This document shows, piece by piece, positions 1 to 8,123 of a DNA stretch of 30,590 bases; position 1 is the first letter of the stretch; every line of letters starts with the position of its first letter. Made by a program: the position numbers and the translations under genes. The notes beneath the pieces were generated by a model. It saw nothing but the letters and a program-made list of their open reading frames with translations. It had not been told where the DNA came from and ran no database searches. The stretch covers positions 1 through 30,590 of the forward strand of contig DATGMF010000067.1 of assembly GCA_035293765.1 (NCBI GenBank), read 5' to 3'. This DNA is from DASRHT01 sp035293765. GTDB lineage: Bacteria > Chloroflexota > Ktedonobacteria > Ktedonobacterales > Ktedonobacteraceae.

Positions 1-135
1 GATGGGTTGCATGAGGCATGGGGGTTCTCGCTTTCTGTCAAACGATGGTGTAATACGTTGACTGTCGCAGAAAAAACCATGCCTTGTCTCTTTCTTCCGT
101 TGTTCAGGTACTTTTTTGCTTACGTTCGCACCTAT

Positions 136-204
136 GGGGCAGCCGCCCCTGACCGGAGCGCGAGGTGCCCTCGCTTCCTCCTCCGCTCTCCCGCCGCAGG
201 CGGG
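136..204. repeat. cluster of three short GC-rich hairpins in the upstream non-coding region
   Basis: Three small perfect inverted repeats follow one another: GGGGC/GCCCC with a 4-nt loop (136-149), GCGAGG/CCTCGC with a 3-nt loop (160-174) and CCCGCC/GGCGGG with a 3-nt loop (190-204). The last is followed by an A-run, not a T-run, so it does not look like a terminator for rightward transcription. No convincing gene is seen in 1-389. The tandem arrangement looks more like an intergenic repeat unit or the processed 3' end of an upstream transcript than chance, but one copy in one window cannot show this. Confidence 0.4.
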
Positions 205-247
205 AAAAAAGGAAAATTAAATGGCCCTGGACGTTTTACTTAGTCGC

Positions 248-276
248 TTGACGAGCAGATGGAAATTATGTATAGT
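248..276 (+). promoter_or_regulatory. sigma70-like promoter for the cluster
   Basis: TTGACG at 248-253 and TATAGT at 271-276 are separated by exactly 17 nt, a near-consensus housekeeping promoter. It lies about 110 nt upstream of the first gene (start 390) in an AT-rich stretch, and no comparable promoter is seen at the later tight junctions. The leader that follows holds a weak AT-rich inverted repeat (AAGAAA/TTTCTT, about 313-330, flanked by GCTAA/TTAGC) followed by a T-rich stretch. That could act as a weak attenuator, but this is only a suggestion. Confidence 0.6.
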
Positions 277-389
277 TACTTAAAATAATTCACGAATTTG
301 CTAACCACAAGAAGAAAAAAAACTTTCTTAGCGTTATTTATTTTTACCTCTCTCAATTGGATTCTTAAACTAAAAAGGGAGAGAACAAG

Positions 390-1439
390 ATGCAACGTCC
401 CGGAGGGCACAAGCCCGACCTCAAGAATCCCGGCATGATCAAGCGCAAGACAATCAGCGCAGCACAGAATGCATGGATCAAGACCACCCACCTTTTACCA
501 GAGCAGCAGCTCCCATTGCTGATGCAGCCAGCAATTGAGGGAGTGGAACTGGTTGATTGGGCAAAAGGCAATCGCGAGACCATAGAAAGCTCTTTATTAA
601 AATATGGAGGTATTCTCTTCCGCAACTTTCCCATCCCATCTGTGGGCGTGTTCGAACAGTTCATCACCGCCATTGCCGGAGACCTGCTGGAATACACTTA
701 CCGCTCGACTCCACGAAGAAAAGAGGCTGGCAATATTTATACCTCGACCGAATATCCAGCCGATCAATCTATCCCATTACATAATGAGATGGCCTACTCT
801 TCGAACTGGCCACTGAAAATCGGCTTTTTCTGCGCCATTCCAGCTGAACAAGGGGGAGAAACCCCGATTGCCGATAGCCGCCGCATCCTTGAACGCATTG
901 ACCCTGCAATTAGAGAGCGTTTCAGGCAAAAGCAGGTGATGTATGTGCGAAACTACGTAGAAGGCATGGACCTCCCCTGGCAGACCGTTTTCCAAACAAC
1001 CAGCAAGCTAGAGGTTGAGCAGTATTGTCGGAATGCTGGCATCGAGTTTGAATGGGTCACAAGCGATCACTTGAGAACACGCCAGGTCTGCCCGGCTGTG
1101 GTGACGCACCCTAAGACAGGTGAGCCGCTCTGGTTCAACCAGGCCCACCTGTTCCACATATCAAATTTACCGCCCGAAGTACGCGAGTCCTTGCTTGCAA
1201 CCTGTAAACAGGAAGATCTACCGCGCAATGCTTACTATGGCGACGGCTCTCCCCTCGAAACCGAGGCCCTGGAGCATATTCGGGCAATATATCAACAGGA
1301 GGCGGTCCTCTTCCCCTGGCAGCAAGGCGATATCTTATTACTTGATAATATGCTCGTTGCACATGGACGTAGCCCTTTTGTTGGAACGCGTAAGATCCTC
1401 GTCGCGATGGCTGAACCTGTCAGGAGCATAGGTAGTTAA
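390..1439 (+). CDS. TauD/SyrP-like Fe(II)/2-oxoglutarate dioxygenase (NRPS tailoring)
   Basis: The 349-residue protein belongs to the TauD/TfdA dioxygenase fold. These enzymes use Fe(II), O2 and 2-oxoglutarate, and NRPS-linked members such as SyrP hydroxylate the beta-carbon of an amino acid, often Asp or Asn. The iron-binding facial triad is visible as H131-N-E133 (in LHNEMAY) and distal H325 (in VAHGRSPF). R334 is the likely 2-oxoglutarate anchor. The start at 390 has a good ribosome site (AGGGAGAG, about 7 nt upstream); Met16 is a weaker alternative. It is the first gene after the promoter and lies 24 nt before the NRPS. The next A domain has an Asn-type code, so the likely job is beta-hydroxylation of Asn or Asp, free or carrier-bound. 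The family call is secure; the substrate is inferred. Confidence 0.88.
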   Translation: MQRPGGHKPDLKNPGMIKRKTISAAQNAWIKTTHLLPEQQLPLLMQPAIEGVELVDWAKGNRETIESSLLKYGGILFRNFPIPSVGVFEQFITAIAGDLLEYTYRSTPRRKEAGNIYTSTEYPADQSIPLHNEMAYSSNWPLKIGFFCAIPAEQGGETPIADSRRILERIDPAIRERFRQKQVMYVRNYVEGMDLPWQTVFQTTSKLEVEQYCRNAGIEFEWVTSDHLRTRQVCPAVVTHPKTGEPLWFNQAHLFHISNLPPEVRESLLATCKQEDLPRNAYYGDGSPLETEALEHIRAIYQQEAVLFPWQQGDILLLDNMLVAHGRSPFVGTRKILVAMAEPVRSIGS

Positions 1440-1463
1440 CGTAGAAGAAAGCACAATAGAGCT

Positions 1464-2246
1464 ATGGAGCATGATACTTTTGAGGGTTTTCCACTTTCAC
1501 CGCAGCAACGCCTTCAATGGTTCTTACAACAAGACCCCGTTTACTTCCTCAATGCTATACATGGCCGTATCTTAGTTGAAGGAGAGCTGGATATTGCTGT
1601 CTTCCAGGCCGCCCTGGCAGAGGTTATCAATCATCACGAAATCTTACGCACCACATTCCGTTCTCTTCCCGGCTTAAACGTCCCTCTACAATGTATCAGT
1701 GGAGCATCTCCCTTTTCAGTACACCACTTTCAGTTGAGCGAGCTGTCTTCACAGGAGCAAGAGCAAAAGATCGCAGCATTGATCAACGAAACGATGCTCA
1801 TCCCCTTTGACTACGAGCGCGGTCCCTTGTTACAACTAACATTGCTCACTCTGGCCCCGCAAAAGCACATACTCTCTATTAAAGCATCAACCCTTTGCCT
1901 GGATGCCGCCAGTATTCCTTACCTGTTACAGGAGATAAGCGCCGCCTATGCACTTTGTTTAGAGCATAAGGAGTGGACTGAAACGTCGCTCCAGTATGCC
2001 GATATCGCAGCCTGGGAAAACGAACTCCTTGAGTCAGAAGAGGCAGCACAGGGCAGAGCTTATTGGGCGAGCAGTATCCCTTCTGACGCCTGCCTGCTCA
2101 GGCTCCCAGGCGAAACGTTCACTGCCGAAAACAGGCTCCCGGGAGAGGCCCATCACACAATAGAGCTGGATGAGGCAATACTTGCTCAGGCCGAAAGCTG
2201 CAAAGAGCGTTTTGACAGTTCGCTCTCCCTCTTGTTACTGACCTGA
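1464..2246 (+). pseudogene. NRPS starter condensation domain, N-terminal half, ended by in-frame TGA
   Basis: This is the first 260 residues of NRPS A. They match the N-terminal lobe of a condensation domain (PLSPQQRLQWFLQQ near the start, then HHEILRTTFR). The catalytic HHxxxDG motif is absent; its place is taken by KASTLCLDAAS, resembling non-canonical starter C domains with an ALCAD-like sequence. The frame closes at TGA 2244-2246 and continues in the same frame on the other side with WHMLFWRLADKPDSVVVG, which is the expected next stretch of a C domain. A single base change (for example from TCA or CGA) would explain the stop. Re-initiation at ATG 2253 or 2246 is conceivable. It could be a real nonsense mutation or a sequencing error. 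TGA ends other genes here, so recoding is unlikely. Confidence 0.8.
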
Positions 2247-2252
2247 TGGCAT

Positions 2253-5200
2253 ATGCTGTTCTGGCGGCTCGCGGACAAGCCCGATAGCGTGGTCGTTGGA
2301 GTGGCCTACGATGGCCGTAAGTATGCAGAGCTGGAAAATATTCCTGGCCCGCTGACAAAATATCTTCCCCTGTACTGTCATTACGAAGAGCGGATGAGCT
2401 TCTGCGATCTGTTGGAGCGCATCAAAACAATAGCCAACGACGCATATACCTGGCAGGAGTATTTTACCTGGGAGCATCATCAGCAGATACTCACACAGGC
2501 AGGAGGAAAAACTGCTCTTCCCTTTGGTTTTGATTTCTATGAGCAACCGGCCCCCTCTCATGCCGCCAATATCACGCTCGCGCTCTCGCATTGGTCAGCT
2601 CATTCCCAGTATTTCAAGGTAAGACTTGTCTGTCTCTATCGCATAGACAAGCTTCAAATAACATTTCACTACGACCAGGCTCTCTACTCGCGTGCAGATA
2701 TCGAGCGCCTGGCCGGACACTATGTCACGCTGCTTAGCCATGCTATCAATCAGCCAGAAGCTGCGATTGACACAGTAGAAATCCTGAGCGCCGCTGAGCG
2801 GAGACATCTTCTGATCACGCTCAATGCGACCAGCAGCGATTATCCAGAGAACGAGACCCTGCACCGCCTGTTTGAAAAGCAGGTGAAAGCTACCCCTAAA
2901 AATGTTGCTCTGGTCTATATTGAAACCCCGCTCGACAACGCTGTATCCACAGCTAGCAAGCTCAGTCGAGCGGATAGGCAGTATGGAGAACAGTCTCTCA
3001 CCTATGAACAGCTCAATGCACGGGCCAATCAACTGGCACATTTGCTGCGCAGGCAGGGAGCAGGCCCGGAAGTTCGTATTGGCATCTATATGGAACGTTC
3101 TCCAGAGATGATAGTGGCTATGCTCGCCATCCTTAAGGCCGGAGGAGCGTATGTACCGCTAGATCTCAATTACCCTCAAGAGCGCCTGGCCTTCCTCCTG
3201 CAAGATAGCCATGTTGCACTGGTTCTGACACAGCAACAGCTAGAAATCGGGTCACTGATACCCGAGCTGCCAGTGCTCAAGTTAGATGCATTACAAGAGT
3301 CTCTTGCTCAGGAGAGCACGGAGAATCTCAGTGGAGCAGTAGCAGCCACGAATCTGGCTTACATCATCTATACCTCTGGTTCGACAGGAAAGCCCAAAGG
3401 GGTGATGATTACGCACCGGGCATTGATCAACTATCTGGCATGGTGTGGCAAAGTTTATCCGCTTACGGCTGGCACGTTGCTGCATTCTCCAATCGCTTTT
3501 GACCTGACAATAACCAGCTTGTTCGCCCCGCTGTTAGCAGGTCAACGTGTCGTATTATTGCCCGAGAAGCAGGGAGTAGAAACATTAGGTTCCCTCTTGA
3601 AAACGTATGGTACTTTCAGCTTGATTAAACTTACCCCTTCGCACCTGGAGTTGCTCAAGCAGTATCTGTCCGCCGAAGAGCTCGCCCACGCCACTCAAGC
3701 ATTGATTATTGGGGGAGAGGCGCTCTTTGCCGAAAGTCTCACTCCCTGGCGTACTCATGCCCCGGCTACCAGATTGATCAACGAATATGGACCCACAGAA
3801 GCAACCGTAGGCTGTAGCTTCTATGAAATTCAGGAGGCAGATCCTTTCACCGGTAGCGTTCCTATCGGTCGTCCCATAGCCAATATGCAGCTTTACCTGC
3901 TTGATCACAGATTGGCACCGGTACCTATAGGCGTCGTGGGAGAGGTATATATTGGCGGTCCCGGTCTGGCGCGAGGCTATTTCAATTGCCCTGACCTGAC
4001 AGCCGAGCGATTCATTCCAAATCCCTTCGTAGGGACCCGATTTATCGCGTCCGGCATGCCCGAACCGGGGACGCGCCTTTACAAAACGGGAGATGCCGCG
4101 CGCTATCTGCCCAACGGGAATATCGAATTTGTGGAACGCACCGATTCTCAGGTCAAGCTGCGCGGCTTCCGCATCGAATTAGGGGAAATCGAGGCCATAC
4201 TCGGTCAGCATCCTGTCGTTCAAACATGTGCAGTCCTGGCTAAAGCAGGCGAAAGTGGAGAAAAACGCCTGGTGGCTTATATCGTTCCCGAACAGCAACG
4301 CATGGCTGAGCAGCAACTGGCCTTAGAGCAACCGGAGGTTCTACTCAATCAATTGCCGGAGCAAAACGTGTACAATCCGGCGGCACTGGCTGAGGCTATA
4401 CAGCAATTTTTGAAAGAAAAGTTACCCATTTATATGCTTCCCTCAACTTTTATGTTGCTGGATGCATTACCACTGACGCCTAACGGCAAAATAGATCGTC
4501 GGGCTCTGGCATCCATGCAAGTGGTGGAAACCCAAAAAAGGAGCTATTTTGTCGCGCCGCGCACCGCTATTGAGCAGCAACTGGCGGATATCTGGAATGA
4601 ACTGCTAGGGTTAGAACAGATTGGCATCCATGACAATTTCTTCGATCTGGGAGGTCACTCCCTGCTGATTGCGCGCCTCATCGCCCGTCTACACCAGACA
4701 TTACAGGTAGACTTGCCCTGGCGTAGCCTCTTCGATGCTCCTACCGTGGCCGAGCTAGCGCAGATGATCACGACGCACGCTCCAGAGGTATCCCAGCTGC
4801 AAACGCTCCCGCTTCAGCCTGTTCCGCATGATGCTCCTCTGCCTCTCTCTTTCGCGCAGGAACGGATCTGGTTTCTGCAACAACTTGAGCCCTCGATGAT
4901 GTCCTATAATTCTCAGGCCACGCTACGTTTCCGAGGGCAGCTTGATATTGCAGCGCTGGAGCGCAGCCTGAAGACAATGGTAGAGCGGCACGAAATTTTT
5001 CGTACCACCTTCGCGAGCATTGATGGTAAACCCAGACAGTTCATTCATCCCACTTTGTCCATCCAGTTCCCTGTCATCGATCTGGTAACCATACCTATTG
5101 ATGAACGCGAAGCGATGGCCCAGCAACTCATCAAAGCTGAGTTTCAAATTCCTTTCGATCTGACACAGCTCCCATTGATTCGCTGGAAGCTGCTGCGCCT

Positions 5201-8123
5201 CTCGGGACAAGAGTATATCCTGGTACATGTTGAGCATCATCTGCTGCACGACGGGTGGTCTTTTAATGTCCTGATACGCGAGATCCTGGAACTCTACCAG
5301 GCATTCGCTGCGGGCCAGCCTTCACCTTTACCAGAACTGCCTATCCAGTTCGCGGATTTTGCCGTCTGGCAGCGGCAATGGATGCAAGGAGCCATCGCAG
5401 AAACCCAGTTGAACTACTGGAAACGCAAGTTAATCGCCAATCCACCGCTGCTCTCCCTCCCCTTTGATCGCCCTCGACCGGCAGTACAGCGTTTCCGAGG
5501 TGCGGCCCAGCGCGTGAAACTCTCGGCGCAACTCTATGAGGCGCTGAAAACCTTCAGCCACCAGGAAGGCGCAACGCTCTTCATGGTCATGCTGGCAGCG
5601 TTCCTGACCTTGCTTTACCGCTATAGCGGGCAAGAAGACCTCTCGATTGGCTCGGGCATTGCCAATCGACGCTGGCGCGAAACGGAAAATCTGATCGGCA
5701 TGATTATCAATACTATCGTATTACGTGCAGACGCTGCTGGCAACCCATCATTTCTGGAATTCTTGAGCAGAATACGAGAGCTAACGTTAGAGGCATATGC
5801 CCATCAGGATATTCCTTTTGATAAAGTCGTAGAGGCGTTGCAGCCAGAGCGAGACTTGAGCCGTAACCCGCTTTTCCAGGTCATCTTCGGTTTCCATGAC
5901 GCCCCCCTACCTGCGCTCAAACTGCCTGGACTGGAGCTAGAACTACACGAAGGGCTGAACAATCAGTCAGCAAAATTCGATCTGAGTGTCATTGTGATCC
6001 CCTATCCAGAGCAGAGAGTTGGCTTAAACCAGGAGGTCCGACCAGAAGAAATCACTCTGGTCTGGGAATACAATACCGACCTGTTTGATGCATCCACGAT
6101 CACGCGTATGATCGGGCATTATCAAACGTTGCTGCAAGCAATTGTGCTCTACCCGACCTACAGCTTGAACGATCTCCCCCTCCTAACCCTTGCAGAACAA
6201 CGACAGTTGCTGATTGAGTGGAATGATACTGCACTTGACGTACAAAGCGACTATATTCATCACCTGGTTGAGGTACAGGCGCAACGAAACCCGGAGGCTG
6301 CAGCGATAGTTTATGGCTCTCAGCAGTTGAGCTATCAAGAATTGAATCAACGAGCAAACCAACTGGCTCATTATCTCCAGAAATCAGGAGTAGGGGTGGA
6401 AGTCGTCGTGGGGATCTGCCTGGAACGCTCACCTGAACTGGTGATAGGTCTGCTCAGCATTCTCAAAGCGGGCGGAGTCTATTTGCCTTTAGATCCAGAT
6501 TACCCGCCGCAGCGGTGCGCATTGATGTTAGCAACCGCCCAGGCTACGCTCCTACTCACGACAAGCACACTGGCAACGCGTTTTGCCGAGCAGCCGGTAC
6601 ATTCGATCTGCGTGGATACCGAACAGGCGAGCATTACTGCGCAGCCCACAACAAAACCCACAAGCGCCTTAGAGCCCACGAATCTGGCCTACATCATCTA
6701 TACCTCTGGCTCAACCGGTACTCCGAAAGGCGTTCAAATACCGCATTGCGGTTTGAGTAACCTGGTTTCCTGGCATCAGCAAACGTTCAAATTGACATCC
6801 AGTGATCGTGCAACCCAGCTTGCCAGCGTTAGTTTCGATGCCTTCGGTTGGGAAATCTGGCCCTACCTCGCTACTGGCGCAACAGTCTATATAGTAGAAG
6901 ATGAGATACGAACTGCGCCATTACAACTACGCGACTGGCTTGTCGAGCATGAAATTACGATCAGCTTTCTACCAACACCTCTAGCAGAAAGTCTTCTCGA
7001 TGAAGAATGGCTCGCTCAGCTCGCCTTGCGTACACTCCTTATTGGCGGCGATACCTTGCGCCGCGTGCCAGCAAAGCCACTGCCATTTCCCCTGGTGAAT
7101 AACTACGGGCCGACAGAAAACACTGTCGTCGCCACCTCAGGAGTGATCTCAACGGCACAACAAGAGCCAGGAAAGCCTCACATCGGCTGTCCCATCGCTA
7201 ATACACACGTCTACGTGTTGGATCAGCAAATGCAGCCTGTACCAATCGGCGTTGCCGGTGAACTTTACATCGGGGGTGCAGGATTGGCACGCGGCTACCA
7301 GGGGCGCCCCGATCTGACAGCAGAGCGCTTTCTTCCCAATCCCTTCATCAACCAACCAGGAGCACGCCTCTACAAAACAGGCGATATAGTGCGCTATCGT
7401 GCCGATGGCAAGCTGGATTTTCTGGGACGTAACGACCAGCAGATAAAGATCCGGGGATTTCGCATAGAACTCGGCGAGATCGAGATAGCTCTGTGCCAGC
7501 ACCCCGCCATCAAAGAAGCAGTTGTGATACCTCACGAAAGCGGCTCAGGCAATAAACGCCTGATTGCCTATATCGTTCTTGCTCCCGAACAGCAGCTTGA
7601 GCAGGCAGAACTACATCCTTTCCTGCGAGCCAGGCTACCAGAGTATATGCTGCCCACGCTATTTATTCGGTTAGACGCGTTGCCGCTGCTGCCTAATGGG
7701 AAAATTGATCGCCAGGCATTACCATCGCCCGACGAGCATGAAAAAGCGCCTGAGAAGGCCTATGTGGCCCCGCGCAGCCCTCTTGAGGAGACGCTGGCGC
7801 ACATCTGGGAGCAGGTGCTTGGAGTGGAACGGGTTGGCATTTACGATAACTTTTTCGAGGTTGGGGGGCATTCGTTGCTTGCCACGCAGGTAATTTCGCG
7901 AGTGCGCGACGTTTTGCAGACCGAGTTGGCTGTACGCCATCTCTTCGAGGCCCCGACGGTAGCCGGTCTGGCGATGTCGCTTGTTCAGCACTATGCCGAA
8001 CAGGAGGAGCATGAGCTGCTGGCTCAGTTGCTCCAGGAAATGCAGGACCTCCCAGAGGAAGAAGTCCACGCCCAGCTTGTCCGCCAACTATCAGCGCCTG
8101 AGAAAGAAGGAGGGCACTCATGA
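2253..8123 (+). CDS. NRPS A: (C-lobe of starter C)-A1(Asn)-PCP-C-A2(Leu)-PCP
   Basis: This 1956-residue NRPS is in frame with the 1464 gene and probably part of it. Order: C-terminal lobe of the starter C (1-180); A1 (about 205-760, TSGSTG near 373); PCP1 (LGGHSL, Ser about 802); C2 with intact HHLLHDG (995-1001); A2 (about 1335-1825, TSGSTG near 1483); PCP2 (GGHSL, Ser1874). The A1 pocket reads D-L-T-K-I-G-E-V-G-K, one residue from the known Asn code. A2 reads D-A-W-F-L-G-N-V-V-K, the known Leu code. A1 carries two extra in-frame palindromic segments, one near its N-terminus (2928-2973) and one before motif A7 (4026-4055). The gene ends in an ATGA overlap with the next NRPS, which suggests coupled translation. 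Domain calls are secure; substrates are predictions. Confidence 0.92.
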   Translation: MLFWRLADKPDSVVVGVAYDGRKYAELENIPGPLTKYLPLYCHYEERMSFCDLLERIKTIANDAYTWQEYFTWEHHQQILTQAGGKTALPFGFDFYEQPAPSHAANITLALSHWSAHSQYFKVRLVCLYRIDKLQITFHYDQALYSRADIERLAGHYVTLLSHAINQPEAAIDTVEILSAAERRHLLITLNATSSDYPENETLHRLFEKQVKATPKNVALVYIETPLDNAVSTASKLSRADRQYGEQSLTYEQLNARANQLAHLLRRQGAGPEVRIGIYMERSPEMIVAMLAILKAGGAYVPLDLNYPQERLAFLLQDSHVALVLTQQQLEIGSLIPELPVLKLDALQESLAQESTENLSGAVAATNLAYIIYTSGSTGKPKGVMITHRALINYLAWCGKVYPLTAGTLLHSPIAFDLTITSLFAPLLAGQRVVLLPEKQGVETLGSLLKTYGTFSLIKLTPSHLELLKQYLSAEELAHATQALIIGGEALFAESLTPWRTHAPATRLINEYGPTEATVGCSFYEIQEADPFTGSVPIGRPIANMQLYLLDHRLAPVPIGVVGEVYIGGPGLARGYFNCPDLTAERFIPNPFVGTRFIASGMPEPGTRLYKTGDAARYLPNGNIEFVERTDSQVKLRGFRIELGEIEAILGQHPVVQTCAVLAKAGESGEKRLVAYIVPEQQRMAEQQLALEQPEVLLNQLPEQNVYNPAALAEAIQQFLKEKLPIYMLPSTFMLLDALPLTPNGKIDRRALASMQVVETQKRSYFVAPRTAIEQQLADIWNELLGLEQIGIHDNFFDLGGHSLLIARLIARLHQTLQVDLPWRSLFDAPTVAELAQMITTHAPEVSQLQTLPLQPVPHDAPLPLSFAQERIWFLQQLEPSMMSYNSQATLRFRGQLDIAALERSLKTMVERHEIFRTTFASIDGKPRQFIHPTLSIQFPVIDLVTIPIDEREAMAQQLIKAEFQIPFDLTQLPLIRWKLLRLSGQEYILVHVEHHLLHDGWSFNVLIREILELYQAFAAGQPSPLPELPIQFADFAVWQRQWMQGAIAETQLNYWKRKLIANPPLLSLPFDRPRPAVQRFRGAAQRVKLSAQLYEALKTFSHQEGATLFMVMLAAFLTLLYRYSGQEDLSIGSGIANRRWRETENLIGMIINTIVLRADAAGNPSFLEFLSRIRELTLEAYAHQDIPFDKVVEALQPERDLSRNPLFQVIFGFHDAPLPALKLPGLELELHEGLNNQSAKFDLSVIVIPYPEQRVGLNQEVRPEEITLVWEYNTDLFDASTITRMIGHYQTLLQAIVLYPTYSLNDLPLLTLAEQRQLLIEWNDTALDVQSDYIHHLVEVQAQRNPEAAAIVYGSQQLSYQELNQRANQLAHYLQKSGVGVEVVVGICLERSPELVIGLLSILKAGGVYLPLDPDYPPQRCALMLATAQATLLLTTSTLATRFAEQPVHSICVDTEQASITAQPTTKPTSALEPTNLAYIIYTSGSTGTPKGVQIPHCGLSNLVSWHQQTFKLTSSDRATQLASVSFDAFGWEIWPYLATGATVYIVEDEIRTAPLQLRDWLVEHEITISFLPTPLAESLLDEEWLAQLALRTLLIGGDTLRRVPAKPLPFPLVNNYGPTENTVVATSGVISTAQQEPGKPHIGCPIANTHVYVLDQQMQPVPIGVAGELYIGGAGLARGYQGRPDLTAERFLPNPFINQPGARLYKTGDIVRYRADGKLDFLGRNDQQIKIRGFRIELGEIEIALCQHPAIKEAVVIPHESGSGNKRLIAYIVLAPEQQLEQAELHPFLRARLPEYMLPTLFIRLDALPLLPNGKIDRQALPSPDEHEKAPEKAYVAPRSPLEETLAHIWEQVLGVERVGIYDNFFEVGGHSLLATQVISRVRDVLQTELAVRHLFEAPTVAGLAMSLVQHYAEQEEHELLAQLLQEMQDLPEEEVHAQLVRQLSAPEKEGGHS
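2928..2973. repeat. palindromic insertion inside A1 (N-terminal copy)
   Basis: A perfect 9-bp inverted repeat, CCGCTCGAC at 2928-2936 and GTCGAGCGG at 2965-2973, encloses 28 nt that contain a second small hairpin (GCTGT/ACAGC, 2940-2953). It sits inside a stretch of about 23 residues (IETPLDNAV to ADRQYG) lying between NVALVY and EQSLTYEQLN. The other complete A domains here join those two motifs directly. The insert keeps the frame. Confidence 0.6.
4026..4055. repeat. palindromic in-frame insertion in A1, copy 1 of the RFI-type element
   Basis: A 30-nt segment encodes FVGTRFIASG just before motif A7 (RLYKTGD). Its core is GGACCCGAT-TT-ATCGCGTCC, 9-nt arms with one mismatch. The A domains at 7340, 10730 and 22440 lack about nine residues here. 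An almost identical copy (29/30) lies at 16311-16340 in a different A domain, read in the same phase. Confidence 0.72.

Noticed and set aside
190..210. Intrinsic terminator at the CCCGCC/GGCGGG hairpin
   Set aside because: It is followed by A, not T, on the plus strand, and on the minus strand the T-run comes before the stem.
7..243. 78-residue open frame at the left end
   Set aside because: It has no ribosome site, no recognisable domain, and runs through three GC hairpins; it looks like chance.
2244..2246. TGA read as an amino acid (recoding or selenocysteine)
   Set aside because: TGA ends several other genes here, the residue expected at this place is not Cys, and no recoding structure is evident.
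3245..3270. Inverted repeat TCGGGT/ACCCGA in A1 as another insert
   Set aside because: The protein there has normal length against its paralogues, so no insertion is indicated.
4320..4400. Long A8-A10 spacer in A1 with a GCCGGA/TCCGGC pair as another palindromic insert
   Set aside because: The arms are short and far apart, and spacer length varies widely in A domains.
7693..8121. Longer antisense open frames such as this one, 10790-11284 and 16436-16903
   Set aside because: They lie wholly opposite well-supported NRPS or PKS domains and encode nothing recognisable.
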